A DNA stretch of 64,000 bases from a virus: positions 1 to 64,000 of the IMG/VR virus record IMGVR_UViG_3300031964_000019; one strand, written 5' to 3'. Positions 22,106 to 30,355 of this stretch are shown piece after piece. Both the position numbers and the translations under genes were made by a program. The notes under the pieces were generated by a model. That model made no database searches, was not told the origin of the DNA, and saw only the letters and a list, made by a program, of their open reading frames with translations. How positions within the stretch are numbered: position 1 is the stretch's first letter; the number at the start of each line of letters is the position of its first letter.

Positions 22106-22225
22106 CGGAAATAAACCCCGGGTTGCCCCCAGGGACAATTGACTTTTTAAGAATCAGGACCTGGCGAGCGGGGAGTCTGACAGCGTGCCGCACGCAATTG
22201 CATTGTGTTTGAAACAAGGTGGTGC

Positions 22226-22573
22226 GTGTTGAATCTTCAACAGCGCATTCTCGACGTGTTGGATCAGCAAGTTGCGTGCCCCGCAGAGCTTGTCTACAGC
22301 CTGTTGAGCGGCGTGGGCTCGGAGGCGATCGACTGTGCGCTCGGTGGCTTGATTCGCGGGAAGAAGGTCATTCGGACCGAGCAGGGCTACTCGCTGCTGC
22401 GTCTGCACCCCACTATTTCACCGAGCGTCTTCGTGCACATGGCGAGCAAACGCTCGGCTGCGGAGGCGCGAATCGTTCGACTCGAGAAGGAGCTCGCTGA
22501 GCAGCAGGCCGTCGTCGAGCAGTGCGACGACTTCGAGGTTCGGTATGCGGGGAAGAAGGAGGGGGGGGCTTGA
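22226..22573 (+). CDS. Winged-helix-like DNA-binding protein with coiled coil
   Basis: About 115 aa. N-terminal NLQQRILDVLDQQVACPAEL, VYSLLSGVGSEAIDCALGGL and IRGKKVIRTEQGYSLL fit a small winged helix; the C-terminus is a coiled coil (AEARIVRLEKELAEQQAVVE). Start uncertain: GTG 22205, GTG 22226 or TTG 22229, the last two following AAGGTGG. Its stop overlaps the TTG start of the replication gene. Confidence 0.55.
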   Translation: MLNLQQRILDVLDQQVACPAELVYSLLSGVGSEAIDCALGGLIRGKKVIRTEQGYSLLRLHPTISPSVFVHMASKRSAAEARIVRLEKELAEQQAVVEQCDDFEVRYAGKKEGGA

Positions 22574-23532
22574 ATTACTACCCGCGGTACATGGGTGACT
22601 ATCAGTCCGACACGATGCACCTCTCGATGACCGAGGACGGCGCCTACACCCGGCTCCTGGATCATTACTACGGCAAGGGCAAGCCGCTTCCGGGTGATCT
22701 CAAGCAGCTGTGCCGCATCGCCCGCGCGTTAGACAAGATTGAGCAGGACGCGGTTGCGGCCGTGGCCGATGAGTTCTTCCCGGTCGGTCCGGACGGACTA
22801 CGCCACAACGCTAGAGCTGATACTGAGATCGCGAAATGGCAGGTCATGGCCGAGCGTAATCGTGAAGTCGGCAAGACCGGCGGGAGGCCTAAGAAGAAAC
22901 CCGCAGATAACCCAAGTGGTTCTCCAGAAGAAACCCAGGTGGTTTCCGCAGTAAACCCAACTGGAAACCCTGACGGTAACCACGATGGTTCCAAAAAGGC
23001 CCATTCTGGAAACCCAGATGTAACCCAAGTGGGTACCCAGACCATAACCCACAAGAAACCCTCTCCAACTCCAACTCCAACTCCAACTCTAGATCCATCC
23101 CCAGACGAGCATTCAGAGCGCGCGAAAGAGGTGGCGCTGGAGCCTCAAAGGGTAAGGGAAGGGAAAGATTTACAGGCGGATCCGGCAGAGGGGGGCATCG
23201 CTCGGATCCGAGCGGCCTATCCCCAGAGAGCCGGTCGGACCGACTGGGACCGTGCCGAGCATTTCTGCCACGTCCTCATCGAGCGCCACAGCCAGACGTG
23301 GGACGGCTTGGAGGAGGCGGTCAAGCGCTACGCGGCCTTCAGCGAGGCGACCGGCGCCACCCGGACGCAGCACGTGATGATGCCGGGGAACTTCTTCGGT
23401 GCTCCCGACAAGCCGTGGTCTCAGCCCTGGGGGCTGCCTGACCCTCAATCGGGCAAAGCCGCCGCCCCCGTGCTCACCTGGCGCCCCGACCCCGCCGACG
23501 ACGTGGAGGAACCCAGCCGTGCAATCCGCTGA
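22570..23532 (+). CDS. DUF1376 replication protein
   Basis: 320 aa from a TTG start overlapping the upstream stop (TTGA at 22570-22573). N-terminal DUF1376 domain: NYYPRYMGDYQSDTMHLSMT, EDGAYTRLLDHYYGKGKPLP and LCRIARALDKIEQDAVAAVA. Residues about 115-180 are a low-complexity linker whose DNA carries iteron-like repeats. The C-terminal domain (about 200-320: YPQRAGRTDWDRAEHFCHVL) is like that of phage replication initiators. Probably the O-type initiator, binding repeats inside its own gene. Confidence 0.75.
   Translation: MNYYPRYMGDYQSDTMHLSMTEDGAYTRLLDHYYGKGKPLPGDLKQLCRIARALDKIEQDAVAAVADEFFPVGPDGLRHNARADTEIAKWQVMAERNREVGKTGGRPKKKPADNPSGSPEETQVVSAVNPTGNPDGNHDGSKKAHSGNPDVTQVGTQTITHKKPSPTPTPTPTLDPSPDEHSERAKEVALEPQRVREGKDLQADPAEGGIARIRAAYPQRAGRTDWDRAEHFCHVLIERHSQTWDGLEEAVKRYAAFSEATGATRTQHVMMPGNFFGAPDKPWSQPWGLPDPQSGKAAAPVLTWRPDPADDVEEPSRAIR
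22909..23034. repeat. Iteron-like repeats inside the replication gene (candidate ori)
   Basis: Near-palindromic motif AACCCANNTGGTT: 22909-22921, 22932-22944, 22954-22966 (ends GGAA), 22978-22990 (AACCACGATGGTT), a partial at 23011-23023, and 23022-23034 (ends GGGT). The first four are 22-24 bp apart, about two helical turns. Position within the initiator gene mirrors lambda ori within gene O. Confidence 0.55.
23065..23088. repeat. Tandem CCAACT x4
   Basis: Four perfect 6-bp repeats immediately after the iteron-like array, coding a Pro-Thr run (PTPTPTPT). Could be a flexible linker only, or a strand-biased element next to a replication origin. Prone to copy-number change. Confidence 0.7.
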
Positions 23533-23965
23533 CTTCCCCGAATTCAAAACGACGCTCCAACGGCTGAAAAAGCAATGGCCGAAGAAGGAACTCGACGACG
23601 AGATCGTGCAGTTGTACTGGCGTGCGCTGCGGGACCAACCGCTCGCCATCTTCCGCAAGTTCGTGGAGCGCCACGAGAAGCACGGCCGCACTTACCCGCA
23701 GCCGTCCGACCTGCGACCGAAGGAGGACAAACTCCCGAGCGTCAGTGGCACCGGCGACAGCGCGTTTGACGAGGGCGTTGCCCGCTCCGTCCGCAACCTC
23801 GAGGAGCTCCGCAAGCGCGATCCCGAGGCGTGGAGGGTTGAGGTGGCCATTCGCCGGATGAGCCGCATTCTCGCCACTGAATCGCCGGGGTCGAGTATGT
23901 ACGAGGCCGCCTCGAACGAGCTGCGCGTCTTGGGGGCCGATAACGGCCGGTGGGTGGTGGGATGA
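23519..23965 (+). CDS. Putative replication accessory protein (148 aa)
   Basis: GTG start at 23519, overlapping the initiator gene by 14 nt. Starts with FPEFKTTLQRLKKQWPKKEL, then DDEIVQLYWRALRDQPLAIF and YPQPSDLRPKEDKLP, a pattern common in proteins encoded after phage initiators (a P-like position). C-terminal helices (EAWRVEVAIRRMSRILATE). A helicase-loading role is an inference from position. Confidence 0.55.
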   Translation: MQSADFPEFKTTLQRLKKQWPKKELDDEIVQLYWRALRDQPLAIFRKFVERHEKHGRTYPQPSDLRPKEDKLPSVSGTGDSAFDEGVARSVRNLEELRKRDPEAWRVEVAIRRMSRILATESPGSSMYEAASNELRVLGADNGRWVVG

Positions 23966-24234
23966 CCCAACAGTCCGCCGAGGAATGGCTGAAGGATCGC
24001 CTGCAGGCCCATGGGATCGACATCTACGCGAGCGGGGACCAGTTCGCGTCGTTCCGCGAAAGACTTGCGCACGCTGTCGCGATGAACCGCTACGGATCGG
24101 TGATTGCCGGCCGTCACAACGGCAAGCCTGAAACTTACGAACAATTCGTGGAGCGCGCGCTGGGAATCAAACTCAAGGATGTTCCACGTGGAGCATCCGC
24201 CTCACAGACGAAACAATCTAACATGGGAGCCTGA
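23962..24234 (+). CDS. Hypothetical protein (90 aa)
   Basis: ATGA overlap with the upstream gene. Starts MTQQSAEEWLKDRLQAHGID; helical with LAHAVAMNRYGSVIAGRHNG. No family recognised. Confidence 0.5.
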   Translation: MTQQSAEEWLKDRLQAHGIDIYASGDQFASFRERLAHAVAMNRYGSVIAGRHNGKPETYEQFVERALGIKLKDVPRGASASQTKQSNMGA

Positions 24235-24235
24235 C

Positions 24236-24799
24236 ATGAAAATCTACTCCAAGGCCAGTTCCGACGTCCTGATCCACATCGAGAACATGCAGTCGGAGCA
24301 CCATCCGGATCTGGACGCGGTGACGGTCGACGCGCTGTTCGCCTTCGACGAAGAGCACTCAGGCCCAGTCCTGAAGCACCAGGGGTATGGCGCCGCGGCT
24401 GTCGTGCGCATCACACCTCTTCGTGACCGAGCACTCGGCACGGCCGATGCCGTGATTACCATCGACCGTTCGACATGGATCGATCTGACGGCACCGCAGC
24501 GCGATGCGCTCGTCGACCACGAGCTCCAACACCTGGTTTGGGTTGTAGACGACGAGGGCAAGCCGAAGTCCGACGGATTAGGTCGGCCCAAGCTCGCGAC
24601 GCGACGCCACGACCATCAGCTCGGATGGTTCGATGAGATCGCGCAGCGTCACGGGGAGGCCTCGTTCGAAGTGCGCCAGGCCCGTGTGCTGCTCGAGACT
24701 GGTCGGCAGCTGTACTTCGCCTTCGGACCGATCCGGGCTCCGGGGATAGAGCCAGGCGTTAGGACGCAAGACTCCGAGTCACAGCAGGCAACGATGTGA
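24236..24799 (+). CDS. Putative phage metallopeptidase
   Basis: 187 aa with a zinc-peptidase motif in VDHELQHLVWVVDDEG (HExxH). Before it AVITIDRSTWIDLTAPQRDA fits the putative phage metallopeptidase family, where this strand precedes the active-site helix; after it come HDHQLGWFDEIAQRHG and a disordered tail. It may process a phage or host protein early in infection; the substrate is unknown. Starts one base after the upstream stop. Confidence 0.7.
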   Translation: MKIYSKASSDVLIHIENMQSEHHPDLDAVTVDALFAFDEEHSGPVLKHQGYGAAAVVRITPLRDRALGTADAVITIDRSTWIDLTAPQRDALVDHELQHLVWVVDDEGKPKSDGLGRPKLATRRHDHQLGWFDEIAQRHGEASFEVRQARVLLETGRQLYFAFGPIRAPGIEPGVRTQDSESQQATM

Positions 24800-25203
24800 T
24801 CCGAGGCCTCCCCAAAGGCGCCCGCGTCGTCGGCCGCATGGCTCGCGTGAAACACAACACGCGCTTCGAGGAACTGCTGGCGTTCCAGATCAAGTCGCTG
24901 GGACTGCCCACGCCCGAGCGCCAATACCGCTTCGCCAAGGGCATGAAGCGGCAGTTCGAATCCGACTTCGCGTGGCCCGAGCTCAAACTGCTGGTTGAAG
25001 TCGAGGGTGGAATCTGGAAGCGAGGTGGCGGAGCACATTCGCATCCGTTGGACGTCGAGCGAGATATCGAGCGCCGACAATACGCCGTGCTGCTGGGATT
25101 CTTCGTGCTGCCCGTCATCACCGATGAGGTGACGAGCGGCAAAGCAATTGCCGTGATTCAACGAGCGCTGGCCGTGCGCGGCTGGCAGCGAGGTTTATCA
25201 TGA
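24796..25203 (+). CDS. Endonuclease/resolvase-like protein (PD-(D/E)XK)
   Basis: 135 aa, GTG start overlapping the upstream stop (GTGA). Core FESDFAWPELKLLVEVEGGI gives D, E and V-E-G in the place of D-ExK, as in very-short-patch/DUF559-like and phage VRR-type nucleases; ends with DIERRQYAVLLGFFVLPVIT, the typical following helix and strand. Likely resolves branched recombination or replication intermediates. Confidence 0.65.
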   Translation: MIRGLPKGARVVGRMARVKHNTRFEELLAFQIKSLGLPTPERQYRFAKGMKRQFESDFAWPELKLLVEVEGGIWKRGGGAHSHPLDVERDIERRQYAVLLGFFVLPVITDEVTSGKAIAVIQRALAVRGWQRGLS

Positions 25204-25634
25204 CCACGTTAGAGCCATTGACCGAAGCAGAACTGAACCAACTGCAAGCTAACTGGATGGCTGGGAACCGAAGGGAGCAATGCGACCCGCATGAGCCGTG
25301 CCCTCGGCAGCCCGAATGCGACAGCGACAAAGTCTGCATTTACCGGTGCCAGTTTTTCCCGCTTGGCGCAAGAGGCATTGGTACTCCATCTTGGTTTGTT
25401 CGCGAGAGTGCTCGAATACCCGACTTCGACCATATCGGACCAAGTCCGCTGGGTTCCGACCCACTCGCCGAAGACTGGACGCGCCACACCGTTGACATCA
25501 CTCGCCAACCGGTGTCGGTGGAGGATGAGCCGATCGCATACGTCAGGCCGTGGAAGTGGCTCGCGGCGCTGGCGGTCGTGGGACTGTTCTACGCGGCATG
25601 TTGGTTCTTCATAAAGTGGGTGGCGCACCGATGA
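25200..25634 (+). CDS. Hypothetical protein with C-terminal membrane segment (144 aa)
   Basis: Cys-rich N-terminal half (REQCDPHEPCPRQPECDSDK, VCIYRCQFF) and a C-terminal membrane span (WLAALAVVGLFYAACWFFIK), predicting a cytoplasmic domain anchored by its end. ATGA overlaps on both sides. Function unknown. Confidence 0.5.
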   Translation: MTTLEPLTEAELNQLQANWMAGNRREQCDPHEPCPRQPECDSDKVCIYRCQFFPLGARGIGTPSWFVRESARIPDFDHIGPSPLGSDPLAEDWTRHTVDITRQPVSVEDEPIAYVRPWKWLAALAVVGLFYAACWFFIKWVAHR

Positions 25635-25855
25635 CAATGAAACCCTGTACGATTGTCGTCACCAACAAGGGCCGCAAGCGCATCACAACGAAGTTCCGGG
25701 GACGACATACTGTCACAATGCTAGAAACTGTTATTACCGACGGCCAAACGGGTAGAGTTTTAAACGGCAGCGTGACGCACAGTGCTGAGCGAGACACACT
25801 GACGTTCAAGGCGTTCTACCTTCATGACCGAAAGGCGACTGGAAAAAATCGATGA
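25631..25855 (+). CDS. Hypothetical beta-rich protein (74 aa)
   Basis: Starts MTMKPCTIVVTNKGRKRITT; alternating strands (TVTMLETVITDGQTGRVLNG). ATGA overlap upstream and downstream. No family recognised. Confidence 0.5.
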   Translation: MTMKPCTIVVTNKGRKRITTKFRGRHTVTMLETVITDGQTGRVLNGSVTHSAERDTLTFKAFYLHDRKATGKNR

Positions 25856-26520
25856 ACGCTGCAGAACTCGTAGCCCTCTGTGACGCCCACGGAATAGATT
25901 TCGTCCATGTTGCCGGGAGCAGTAGCAACACCAAAGGCGTCGCCCGCAAGCGTGTGCGCACCGAGGTGGAGATCGAAGCCGGCATCGGTGAAGTCGTCGA
26001 AACCTCACGCGGCAAGGAGTCGCGCACCTCAAAGCCAAAAGCCTGGAGCAGCGCCGAACTGGCCATCGCAGCCGTCGGGGTCACAGCACTCCACTGGGCC
26101 GCCGCCCAACACACCATCGCGAATGACCGCCGTCCCGACACCCTGCGCATCCTGATGTGTGGCCTGCGTTACTACGCCAACAAGCTCGCGACCCAAAGCA
26201 ACTGGGAGACGGTGCTGCCGAAGCGCGTCGAGCGTGACGTGAAGGGTCGCCGCATCCCCGGACAGCGCCGCCAGTCAGCGTTCTACGTGGACCCGCTGTG
26301 CATGCTCGTGTTGGATGAGATCTCGTTCAAGCCGGCGTTTCTGGCGGCCCCGCACCTGCCGGCGATCTACATGGGGGTCGAGCCGCAGACCTGGGAGGAC
26401 ATCCTGGCGCCGCGGTTCGTGATGCTGCAGCAACGGTACGCGAGCTGGTATGGGACGGGGTTGCGGACCATTCAGCGGCGCATCAATGGGGAGGAGGAGC
26501 GGGAGGAGGTGGCGGCGTGA
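25852..26520 (+). CDS. Hypothetical protein near the early-late junction (222 aa)
   Basis: Contains a disordered basic region then WSSAELAIAAVGVTALHWAA, LRILMCGLRYYANKLATQSN and a helical C-terminus (MLQQRYASWYGTGLRTIQRR). Basic overall. It is the largest gene before the hairpin leader and terminase, the position of late activators such as Q, but no Q-family motif is recognised. Confidence 0.5.
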   Translation: MNAAELVALCDAHGIDFVHVAGSSSNTKGVARKRVRTEVEIEAGIGEVVETSRGKESRTSKPKAWSSAELAIAAVGVTALHWAAAQHTIANDRRPDTLRILMCGLRYYANKLATQSNWETVLPKRVERDVKGRRIPGQRRQSAFYVDPLCMLVLDEISFKPAFLAAPHLPAIYMGVEPQTWEDILAPRFVMLQQRYASWYGTGLRTIQRRINGEEEREEVAA

Positions 26521-26783
26521 AACACATCGAGACGGTTGCAGTACCAGCAACGACCCGCGAGAAGGTGGGTCGCGTTACGTGTGACATTTGCGGAGTAGAG
26601 ATCAAGCGCAAGGATGCATTCGATGGCAACCGGGTAGAGATGCGGTGCGAGAAGGTAACCAACTATCCCGAAGGCGCGTTTGGCACCGTATATGACTACG
26701 ACGTTTGTGTTCCATGCTTCGAGTCGAAGGTGATGTCGTTCATGGAATCACTATCGGCTATGCCGCGCGAGACGGAGTTATGA
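26517..26783 (+). CDS. Zinc-finger protein (88 aa)
   Basis: GTG start (GTGA overlap). VTCDICGVEIKRKDAF near residue 20 and YDVCVPCFESKVMSF near 65 form two CxxC knuckles, as in small phage zinc ribbons. Possible transcription or late-gene regulator; unproven. Confidence 0.6.
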   Translation: MKHIETVAVPATTREKVGRVTCDICGVEIKRKDAFDGNRVEMRCEKVTNYPEGAFGTVYDYDVCVPCFESKVMSFMESLSAMPRETEL

Positions 26784-26989
26784 ACATCACCCAACCCACC
26801 ACCGACCAGATCGCCGTGTTGACCCGCATGGCCGCCGACCTGCCACCGGATGATATCGCGCGGCAGTTGTTTGTCATTCAGGACCAGGGGCCGACCACGG
26901 CAGGCGCGGCTGTCCTGAGACGTGCGATTGCGGAGATACTGGGGCTGCGGATGTTGGCGCGGAAGATGCAGAAGGGGGAGACGGTATGA
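26780..26989 (+). CDS. Hypothetical helical protein (69 aa)
   Basis: Starts MNITQPTTDQIAVLTRMAAD; helical (DDIARQLFVIQDQGPTTAGA, LRRAIAEILGLRMLARKM). ATGA overlaps at both ends. Confidence 0.5.
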   Translation: MNITQPTTDQIAVLTRMAADLPPDDIARQLFVIQDQGPTTAGAAVLRRAIAEILGLRMLARKMQKGETV

Positions 26990-27099
26990 ATTGCGCACCG
27001 AGTTACGTGCTCCATGCCGTCGCAGCCCTTGAGTTGGTTGCATGCCTCGTCGCTTACTGGCTCGGACGGAAGCATGGATGCGAGGATGCCGAGAAATGA
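26986..27099 (+). CDS. Small membrane-like peptide (37 aa)
   Basis: Starts MNCAPSYVLHAVAALELVAC, one hydrophobic helix (VLHAVAALELVACLVAYWLG) and a charged tail (RKHGCEDAEK). ATGA overlap with the upstream gene. Last gene of the early block. Confidence 0.45.
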   Translation: MNCAPSYVLHAVAALELVACLVAYWLGRKHGCEDAEK

Positions 27100-27158
27100 C
27101 CTGCGAGATACTTCGGACGCGGATGACTTGCAAAGCTGATCGGCTCCGCTGTAGTCTC

Positions 27159-27217
27159 TGAGAACAATCTGACGCCGGTTCTCAAAAAGGCCCGCTGAGA
27201 CTCTAACGTTCTCAGCG
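27159..27217 (+). promoter_or_regulatory. Two switchable hairpins before the packaging genes
   Basis: In the 174-bp gap. Hairpin 1: TGAGAAC (27159-27165) with GTTCTCA (27178-27184). Hairpin 2: CGCTGAGA (27193-27200) with TCTCAGCG (27210-27217). A second GTTCTCA (27208-27214) lies within hairpin 2, so TGAGAAC could pair with either copy; the two structures would exclude each other, as in an attenuator or antitermination site. Confidence 0.45.
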
Positions 27218-27273
27218 CTCGCCCCCACTCCGCAAAATGCTTCTAACCCTTTGATTCCAAAGGACGATTTCCC

Positions 27274-27678
27274 ATGCCCGTTGAACTGATGCCTTGGATT
27301 TCCTTGAGGTGCACCGAGGCACTTTTCTATCAACTTCAGGTGATCGACCGGAATGGCAGAAACCCTATCCGGGCATACCTGGGACATAAGAGCAACGCTA
27401 AACATCGCGGCATCGCCTTCGATCTGACGCTGGCCGAGTGGTGGAATATCTGGAAAACCTCCGGCCATTATCACGAGCGCGGTCGCGGTGCCCGCCGATA
27501 CGTCATGGCACGAAAAAATGACCTTGGCCCCTATGCCGTCGGCAACGTTTCGATTCAAACCGGTGCGGAAAATCAGCGGACCAAAGTCCGGATGCACCGA
27601 GAGAACGAGTTATTGCGAGGCTGGGTACGCCAGCACCCTCAGCATCACTCCCGAAGTCGGATCGCTGAAGCGATCTGA
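27274..27678 (+). CDS. Putative HNH-like endonuclease, degenerate or divergent
   Basis: 134 aa. Central pattern KSNAKHRGIAFDLTLAEWWN, ARRYVMARKNDLGPYAVGNV and SIQTGAENQRTK resembles phage HNH-type proteins (the GPYAVGNV..T..N part matches the distal half of the fold). The upstream His motif is weak. Lies just before terS in a region already holding a second endonuclease gene. Confidence 0.5.
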   Translation: MPVELMPWISLRCTEALFYQLQVIDRNGRNPIRAYLGHKSNAKHRGIAFDLTLAEWWNIWKTSGHYHERGRGARRYVMARKNDLGPYAVGNVSIQTGAENQRTKVRMHRENELLRGWVRQHPQHHSRSRIAEAI

Positions 27679-27710
27679 ACTTCAGCTAATTCCCTCACTT
27701 GACGAATCCC

Positions 27711-28262
27711 ATGCCTTCCGAGCAGCCCGCTCAGGAAACCCTGGCCACATTGCAAGCCGAGCGCCGCCGCGAGCGTGCGCTAGCCCTGCGTGCCTGTCGC
27801 CCCCACGAGCGTGCCTTTCTGCGCCAGCTGCCGAAGTCGCGGTATTCCCCCTACACCGCCGGCGAAACGTTAGGCATCTCCAGCCGCACGGTCTGGAACA
27901 TGGTCAATCGGCCGCGCGTGAAGCGGGCGATGGAGGTGTTTCTGCAGGCGGCACTCGACGATATCGGTGTGAGTCACACGTCGCTGGTGGCTGACCTGGT
28001 CGAGATCAAGAATCGCTGCATGCAAGTCGCCGCGGTGCTCGACAAGGAGGGCAAGCCGACGGGCGAGTTTCAGTTTGATTCCCGCGGCGGGATCGCGGCG
28101 ATCAAGGAGCTCGCCGAGCTGCTGAAGATTGCGCCGGCGAAGCGGGTGGAGTTCACGGGCGCCAACGGCGGACCCATCGAGACCCTGCATACGCACATCA
28201 CAGATGACATGGACGCCGAGGAAGCCGCGCGGGTGTATCAAGAAATAATGCGCACGCACTGA
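27711..28262 (+). CDS. Terminase small subunit
   Basis: 183 aa, by position and fold. N-terminal HTH (FLRQLPKSRYSPYTAGETLG, ISSRTVWNMVNRPRVKRAME) binds the packaging site; middle DDIGVSHTSLVADLVEIKNR and GIAAIKELAELLKIAPAKRV match the oligomerisation region of many small terminases. In lambdoid order it would directly precede terL, but an HNH gene separates them. A TTG at 27699 is an alternative start. Confidence 0.75.
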   Translation: MPSEQPAQETLATLQAERRRERALALRACRPHERAFLRQLPKSRYSPYTAGETLGISSRTVWNMVNRPRVKRAMEVFLQAALDDIGVSHTSLVADLVEIKNRCMQVAAVLDKEGKPTGEFQFDSRGGIAAIKELAELLKIAPAKRVEFTGANGGPIETLHTHITDDMDAEEAARVYQEIMRTH

Positions 28263-28268
28263 TACTCC

Positions 28269-28751
28269 ATGAAACCCGATATCGCATATCTCAAAACACA
28301 GGTTTCTTACGACCCACTGACAGGAGTATTCACGTGGGTCGTCAGTAAGCGCGGACATCGACGAGCCGGCGATATCGCGGGATCGATCTGGAAATCTCGC
28401 CGCGGAGGTCCATATTGGCGAGTCAAGATTGATCAACGCGCTCATCGCGCCGGAATTTTGGCGTGGGTACTGCACTACGGGACTTGGCCCGTCGGTGAAA
28501 TAGACCACCGCGATGGTAACGGACTGAACAATCGCATCGCGAACCTGCGCGACGCAACCCATCCGCAAAACTGTCAGAACGTTCCAGGCGCTGGTATACG
28601 CTACGAACAGGACCGAAATCGATGGTTGGCGAGAATTCGCGTTAATGGTCACGAGATGAATCTGGGCCGGTATGTCAACAGAGATGATGCAGCCGCAGCT
28701 TACAAACAAGCCTGCGTCACATATCGGGGAGAATTCGCGCGCGGGATCTGA
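28269..28751 (+). CDS. HNH homing endonuclease with AP2 domain
   Basis: 160 aa. HNH part: HRAGILAWVLHYGTWPVGEI, DHRDGNGLNNRIANLRDATH, PQNCQN. AP2 DNA-binding part: GIRYEQDRNRWLARIRVNGH, NLGRYVNRDDAAAAYKQACV. A mobile endonuclease inserted between terminase subunits; its last 80 nt overlap the open frame of terL. Confidence 0.9.
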   Translation: MKPDIAYLKTQVSYDPLTGVFTWVVSKRGHRRAGDIAGSIWKSRRGGPYWRVKIDQRAHRAGILAWVLHYGTWPVGEIDHRDGNGLNNRIANLRDATHPQNCQNVPGAGIRYEQDRNRWLARIRVNGHEMNLGRYVNRDDAAAAYKQACVTYRGEFARGI

Positions 28752-30336
28752 CTTTGATTTCAAGAATCCCCCCTATTCATTAATTTTTGGCGAGCGGCTA
28801 GAGCGACTTCAGAGAATAAATTCTCTTCAACCACCGAAGCTGCGCTCGCTTAGAGCCTATTACCGCGCGAACCCCGCTGACTTCATCAGCGATTACGGGC
28901 TGACGTTCGACCCGCGCAATGTTTCGAGCGGATTGCCTTCAGCCGTTCCTTTCGTCCTCTGGCCGAAGCAGCGCGAGGCGATCCAATGGACACTCGATCG
29001 CTGGCGCAATAACGAGCCCGGGATCTGGGAGAAAAGCCGCGAAACCGGCGCGACCTGGCTGGCTGTTGCCCTGAGCTGCACGTTGTGCCTGTTCAATCAA
29101 CAGTTGGTCGTGGGCTTCGGTTCCCGCAAAGAGGTCTACGTCGACAACGGCGGGGACCCGAAATCGATTTTCTTCAAGGCGCGATTCTTCATCGAGAATC
29201 TGCCGCCGATTTTCCGCGGTGGCTGGAACCGGCAGAAGCACAGCGCGCACATGCGCATCTCGTTTCCGGAGACGGGCTCGTACCTGAGCGGCGAGTCAGG
29301 CGACGGTATTGGCCGCGGCGACCGCACGGCGATCTACTTCGTGGACGAGGCCGCGTTCCTTGAGCGCCCGCTGTTGACCGACGCGTCGTTGTCACAGACC
29401 ACGCGCTGCCGTATCGATATATCCACGCCCAACGGCATGGCCAACTCGTTCGCGCAGAAACGCCACTCGGGCAAGATCAAGATATTCACGTTCCACTGGC
29501 TGTTCGACCCGCGCAAGGATCAGGCGTGGTACGACAAGCAGGTCCGCGACATCGCGAACGATGTGATCGTCAACCAGGAGTTGAATATCAACTATCTGGC
29601 GTCCACGGAAGGACAGGTCATTCCCGCCGAGTGGGCGCAAGCCGCCGTGGGGGCTGCTGAGAAGCTCGGTATCGTTCCGTCCGGTCAGAGGTTAGGCGGC
29701 CTCGACGTTGCCGATGAAGGCAGCGCTATGAATGCGTTTGCCGGTCGTCAGGGGATCGAGCTCGACTACCTCAAACAGTGGTCTGGCAAAGGCTCCGACA
29801 TTTACCACACTGTCGAAAAGGCCTTCGCAATCTGCGACGAGCGCGAATACGATGGATTCGAGTACGACGCCGACGGCATTGGCGCGGGCGTGCGCGGCGA
29901 TGCGATGGTCATCAACACGGCACGACGGGATGCCGGAGCACGTTGGATTAATGACGCGCCCTTTCGCGGGTCGAGCGCCCCGCACGATCCCGAGGGCGAG
30001 ATGGTGCCTGAGCGCAAGAACAAAGATTTCTTCGCCAACCTCAAGGCTGCGTCATGGTGGAGTTTGCGACAGCGTTTCCAGAACACGCATCGCGCAATCT
30101 CCGAAGGGATGGAAGTCGATCCAGACAGCATCATTTCGATCAATCCAAACATAGAAGACCTGGCCGCGCTGCTGATGGAGTTGGCGCAGCCGGTCTACAC
30201 GATCAACACCGTCGGCAAGGTGATTATCGAGAAGACGCCCAGCGGGGCGAAGTCGCCGAACCTCGCCGACGCGGTCATGATCGCATTTAACCCCACAGCC
30301 GGCGCCATGGATATCTGGCGCAAGCTGGCTGAGTAA
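28672..30336 (+). CDS. Terminase large subunit
   Basis: ATPase-nuclease motor that packages DNA. 554 aa from the first ATG. ATPase: WEKSRETGATWLA (about 119-131, Walker A variant) and IYFVDEAAFL (221-230, Walker B); SLSQTTRCRIDISTPNG is the coupling region. Nuclease part: RLGGLDVADEG (metal Asp), YDGFEYDADGIG and SPNLADAVMIAF near the end, as in Terminase_6-type proteins. Residues 1-27 are coded by DNA overlapping the HNH gene and do not look family-like; family similarity begins at about DFKNPPYSLIF. The HNH insertion may have replaced the original start. Confidence 0.95.
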   Translation: MSTEMMQPQLTNKPASHIGENSRAGSDFDFKNPPYSLIFGERLERLQRINSLQPPKLRSLRAYYRANPADFISDYGLTFDPRNVSSGLPSAVPFVLWPKQREAIQWTLDRWRNNEPGIWEKSRETGATWLAVALSCTLCLFNQQLVVGFGSRKEVYVDNGGDPKSIFFKARFFIENLPPIFRGGWNRQKHSAHMRISFPETGSYLSGESGDGIGRGDRTAIYFVDEAAFLERPLLTDASLSQTTRCRIDISTPNGMANSFAQKRHSGKIKIFTFHWLFDPRKDQAWYDKQVRDIANDVIVNQELNINYLASTEGQVIPAEWAQAAVGAAEKLGIVPSGQRLGGLDVADEGSAMNAFAGRQGIELDYLKQWSGKGSDIYHTVEKAFAICDEREYDGFEYDADGIGAGVRGDAMVINTARRDAGARWINDAPFRGSSAPHDPEGEMVPERKNKDFFANLKAASWWSLRQRFQNTHRAISEGMEVDPDSIISINPNIEDLAALLMELAQPVYTINTVGKVIIEKTPSGAKSPNLADAVMIAFNPTAGAMDIWRKLAE

Positions 30337-30355
30337 ACCCTACAGGAAAACGTCA

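Noticed and set aside
22106-22225. Possible promoter (TTGACT) or terminator in the gap before the winged-helix gene
   Set aside because: No good -10 at 16-18 bp and no hairpin followed by a T-run; the evidence is too weak to list as a feature.
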